Source: an uncultured Erythrobacter sp.
GTDB taxonomy: Bacteria > Pseudomonadota > Alphaproteobacteria > Sphingomonadales > Sphingomonadaceae
Direction: 5' to 3'
Assembly: GCF_947492365.1 (NCBI RefSeq)
Contig: NZ_CANLMB010000001.1
Coordinates: 1,664,874-1,728,873, forward strand
Length of the DNA: 64,000 nucleotides
The position numbers were made by a program, and so were the translations under genes. Shown here one piece after another: positions 62,754 to 64,000 of the stretch. The notes under the pieces were generated by a model. The model was not told where the DNA came from. It made no database searches and saw nothing but the letters and a program-made list of their open reading frames with translations. Each line of letters opens with the position of its first letter. Within the stretch, counting starts at the first letter, position 1.

Positions 62754-64000
62754 CTATACACCAGCTGGCCGCCAGCGACAGGTCAGGGCGAGAATACGGG
62801 TCGCGCTGGCCGCCGCGCTCACCCGCGCATCGCTTTCGGCGACATTGGCGCTGGTCATTTCGCGCGCGGCGTTGAGCACGTCGAGCCAGCTGCGGCGTCC
62901 GGCAACGAACTGGCGCTGATAACTGGCGAGCAGTGACCTCGCCGCATCGCTCGCCTGCCTGCCCGCGTCCTCGCGAAGCTTGCTGCTGCGCAGGATCACA
63001 TATTCACCGCTGAGCCGCGTGCGCGCTTCGCGGTCGGCCTGTCCCAGCTCTGCCACCGCCTGATCGACCCGAGCCTCCGCGCTGTCGACGGCGGAGAGGC
63101 GCGAGAGGCCATTGCCGGTCTGCGCGCGCAAGACGATGGCGGCGCGTGCTCCGGTGATCTCGTTTTGCGAAAGTTGCAGGAGGAGCTGCGGGAACAAGCC
63201 GCTGCGGGTGGTGCGCACCTGCGCTTCGGCAACGTCGATTTCGCTGCGCAGCCGGTCCATGCCGGGCGCGCAGGACATCATTTCCTGAAAGGCGATAACC
63301 TCGACCGGCAGGCCCTGTGTGATATCTCCCTCGGGGAAGACCGGCGTAGGAACATCACTGCCGACGAATTCGGCTAGACGCAGCATCGCGTTCGCGCCCA
63401 GTTCGCGCGCTGTTGTCAGTTCAACCTCGAGCTGCACAAGCCGCGAGCGGGCAAGCGTGAGATCAGCGAGCGGCGAGACTTCTGCGACAACTCGCCTCTC
63501 GATCCGTTCGACCAGCGCGCGATGCTCGGCAATGCCATCTTCGAGCACCCGAACCCGCTCGAATGCGCGCAGAGCGTCAAAATAGGAGCTGATGATCGCA
63601 AGCTGGATATTGGCACGCACCTCACGCAGCGAGTTGCGTCCGACATCGCGGTTGAAGCGCGCGGCGTCGATCTGGCTACCAATCCCTCCGCCCGACCAAA
63701 TCGGCTGTTCGAGCGCGAGATTGACCGCAAGCCCGTCCGCATCGGCGACATTCGAGCCGCCGGTTGTCGCGAGGATTTCAGCCGACAGGCTGGGATAGCG
63801 CTGCCAGCGCGCTGTGCGCAGATCGGATTGGAGCGCGGCCAGTTCGGCAAGTCCGCCCAGCACCAGCGGGCTTTGCTCCAGCGCGCGCGCGACGGCCTCA
63901 GCCAGTGGCTCGGGAATCCCTTCCGGCGCAGGTTGAAGCGGTGCATCGATCACCGGATCGGCAACCGGTCCGTATTGCTCTGCCGACGCGGTCGCGGGAG
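62754..64000 (-). CDS. TolC-family outer-membrane channel (partial, N-terminus off the window)
   Basis: The frame continues to the right edge, so the start lies outside. The visible chain begins with a likely signal-peptide end (PATASAEQYGPV), so only the hydrophobic part of the signal is missing. Two repeated helical units of the TolC fold are visible: the first around ANIQLAIISSYFDALRAFER, the second around DQAVAELGQADREARTRLSGEY and QRQFVAGRRSWLDVLNAAR. It ends at 62754, 10 bases before the ABC start, in one operon with it and hlyD. Confidence 0.92.
   Translation of the reverse strand, partial: PATASAEQYGPVADPVIDAPLQPAPEGIPEPLAEAVARALEQSPLVLGGLAELAALQSDLRTARWQRYPSLSAEILATTGGSNVADADGLAVNLALEQPIWSGGGIGSQIDAARFNRDVGRNSLREVRANIQLAIISSYFDALRAFERVRVLEDGIAEHRALVERIERRVVAEVSPLADLTLARSRLVQLEVELTTARELGANAMLRLAEFVGSDVPTPVFPEGDITQGLPVEVIAFQEMMSCAPGMDRLRSEIDVAEAQVRTTRSGLFPQLLLQLSQNEITGARAAIVLRAQTGNGLSRLSAVDSAEARVDQAVAELGQADREARTRLSGEYVILRSSKLREDAGRQASDAARSLLASYQRQFVAGRRSWLDVLNAAREMTSANVAESDARVSAAASATRILALTCRWRPAGV

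Noticed and set aside
1..64000. tRNA, rRNA, CRISPR arrays, insertion sequences, prophage genes
   Set aside because: No cloverleaf, repeat-spacer pattern, transposase or integrase was recognised anywhere in the window.

Overview
The window is a dense, GC-rich (roughly 60-65 %) chromosomal stretch of an aerobic, outer-membrane-bearing alphaproteobacterium. The BCCT and NADP-GDH proteins, the TonB-free two-partner and type I secretion loci and the gene style suggest a marine sphingomonad (Erythrobacteraceae-like). That placement is an inference from protein style, not a database result. No rRNA, tRNA, CRISPR array, insertion sequence or phage gene was seen.

Layout. (1) 1-7.1 kb, minus strand: a molybdenum hydroxylase operon (2Fe-2S subunit, Tat-exported molybdopterin subunit, cytochrome c lipoprotein, XdhC, MocA-type nucleotidyltransferase) runs into acetyl-CoA synthetase and the start of a FAD-dependent oxidoreductase cut by the window edge. 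It reads as oxidation of an aldehyde to an acid, with electrons going to a cytochrome and the acid activated to acyl-CoA. (2) 7.1-12.1 kb: CsaA, a BCCT osmolyte transporter, NADP-glutamate dehydrogenase with a strong terminator and a REP-like palindrome, and a CcmI-like TPR protein. (3) 12.2-28.3 kb: two convergent operons that together look like an electron-transfer route from cytoplasmic NAD(P)H to the cell surface. The plus operon encodes a FAD/NAD(P) reductase fused to two cyclic-nucleotide-binding domains and four [4Fe-4S] clusters, a di-heme cytochrome b, an FHA-TM-decaheme cytochrome c and a CpdA-like phosphodiesterase. The minus operon encodes a multiheme cytochrome, a double GlcG/HbpS-domain lipoprotein, an outer-membrane beta-barrel and a 1464-residue decaheme cytochrome with LVIVD repeats. 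I know of no described system with this composition, and it is the main candidate for something new. (4) 28.7-30.4 kb: an ALO-type flavoprotein with an inserted hydrophobic segment. (5) 30.4-41.7 kb, minus: a two-partner secretion operon (TpsB, a 2162-residue TpsA) closed by an exported CHAT-domain peptidase-like protein. (6) 41.9-44.3 kb, minus: a pair of acyl-CoA dehydrogenases behind a strong palindrome. (7) 44.4-56.0 kb: a capsule locus (Wza-like exporter, KpsT/KpsM/KpsE, three glycosyltransferases, a methyltransferase) combined with three inositol genes: inositol-3-phosphate synthase, a CTP:inositol-1-phosphate cytidylyltransferase-like enzyme and a DIPP-synthase-like CDP-alcohol phosphotransferase. 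(8) 56.0-64.0 kb, minus: an M10/serralysin-like RTX protease, a small exported protein, and a type I secretion system (HlyD, ABC, TolC, the last cut by the right edge).

Several starts are non-ATG. A TTG start at 12206 lies inside a perfect 9-bp hairpin whose loop carries the ribosome binding site. A glycosyltransferase at 53828 has no ATG/GTG/TTG start at all and probably begins at ATC. Functional links between genes are inferred from motifs and gene order only.
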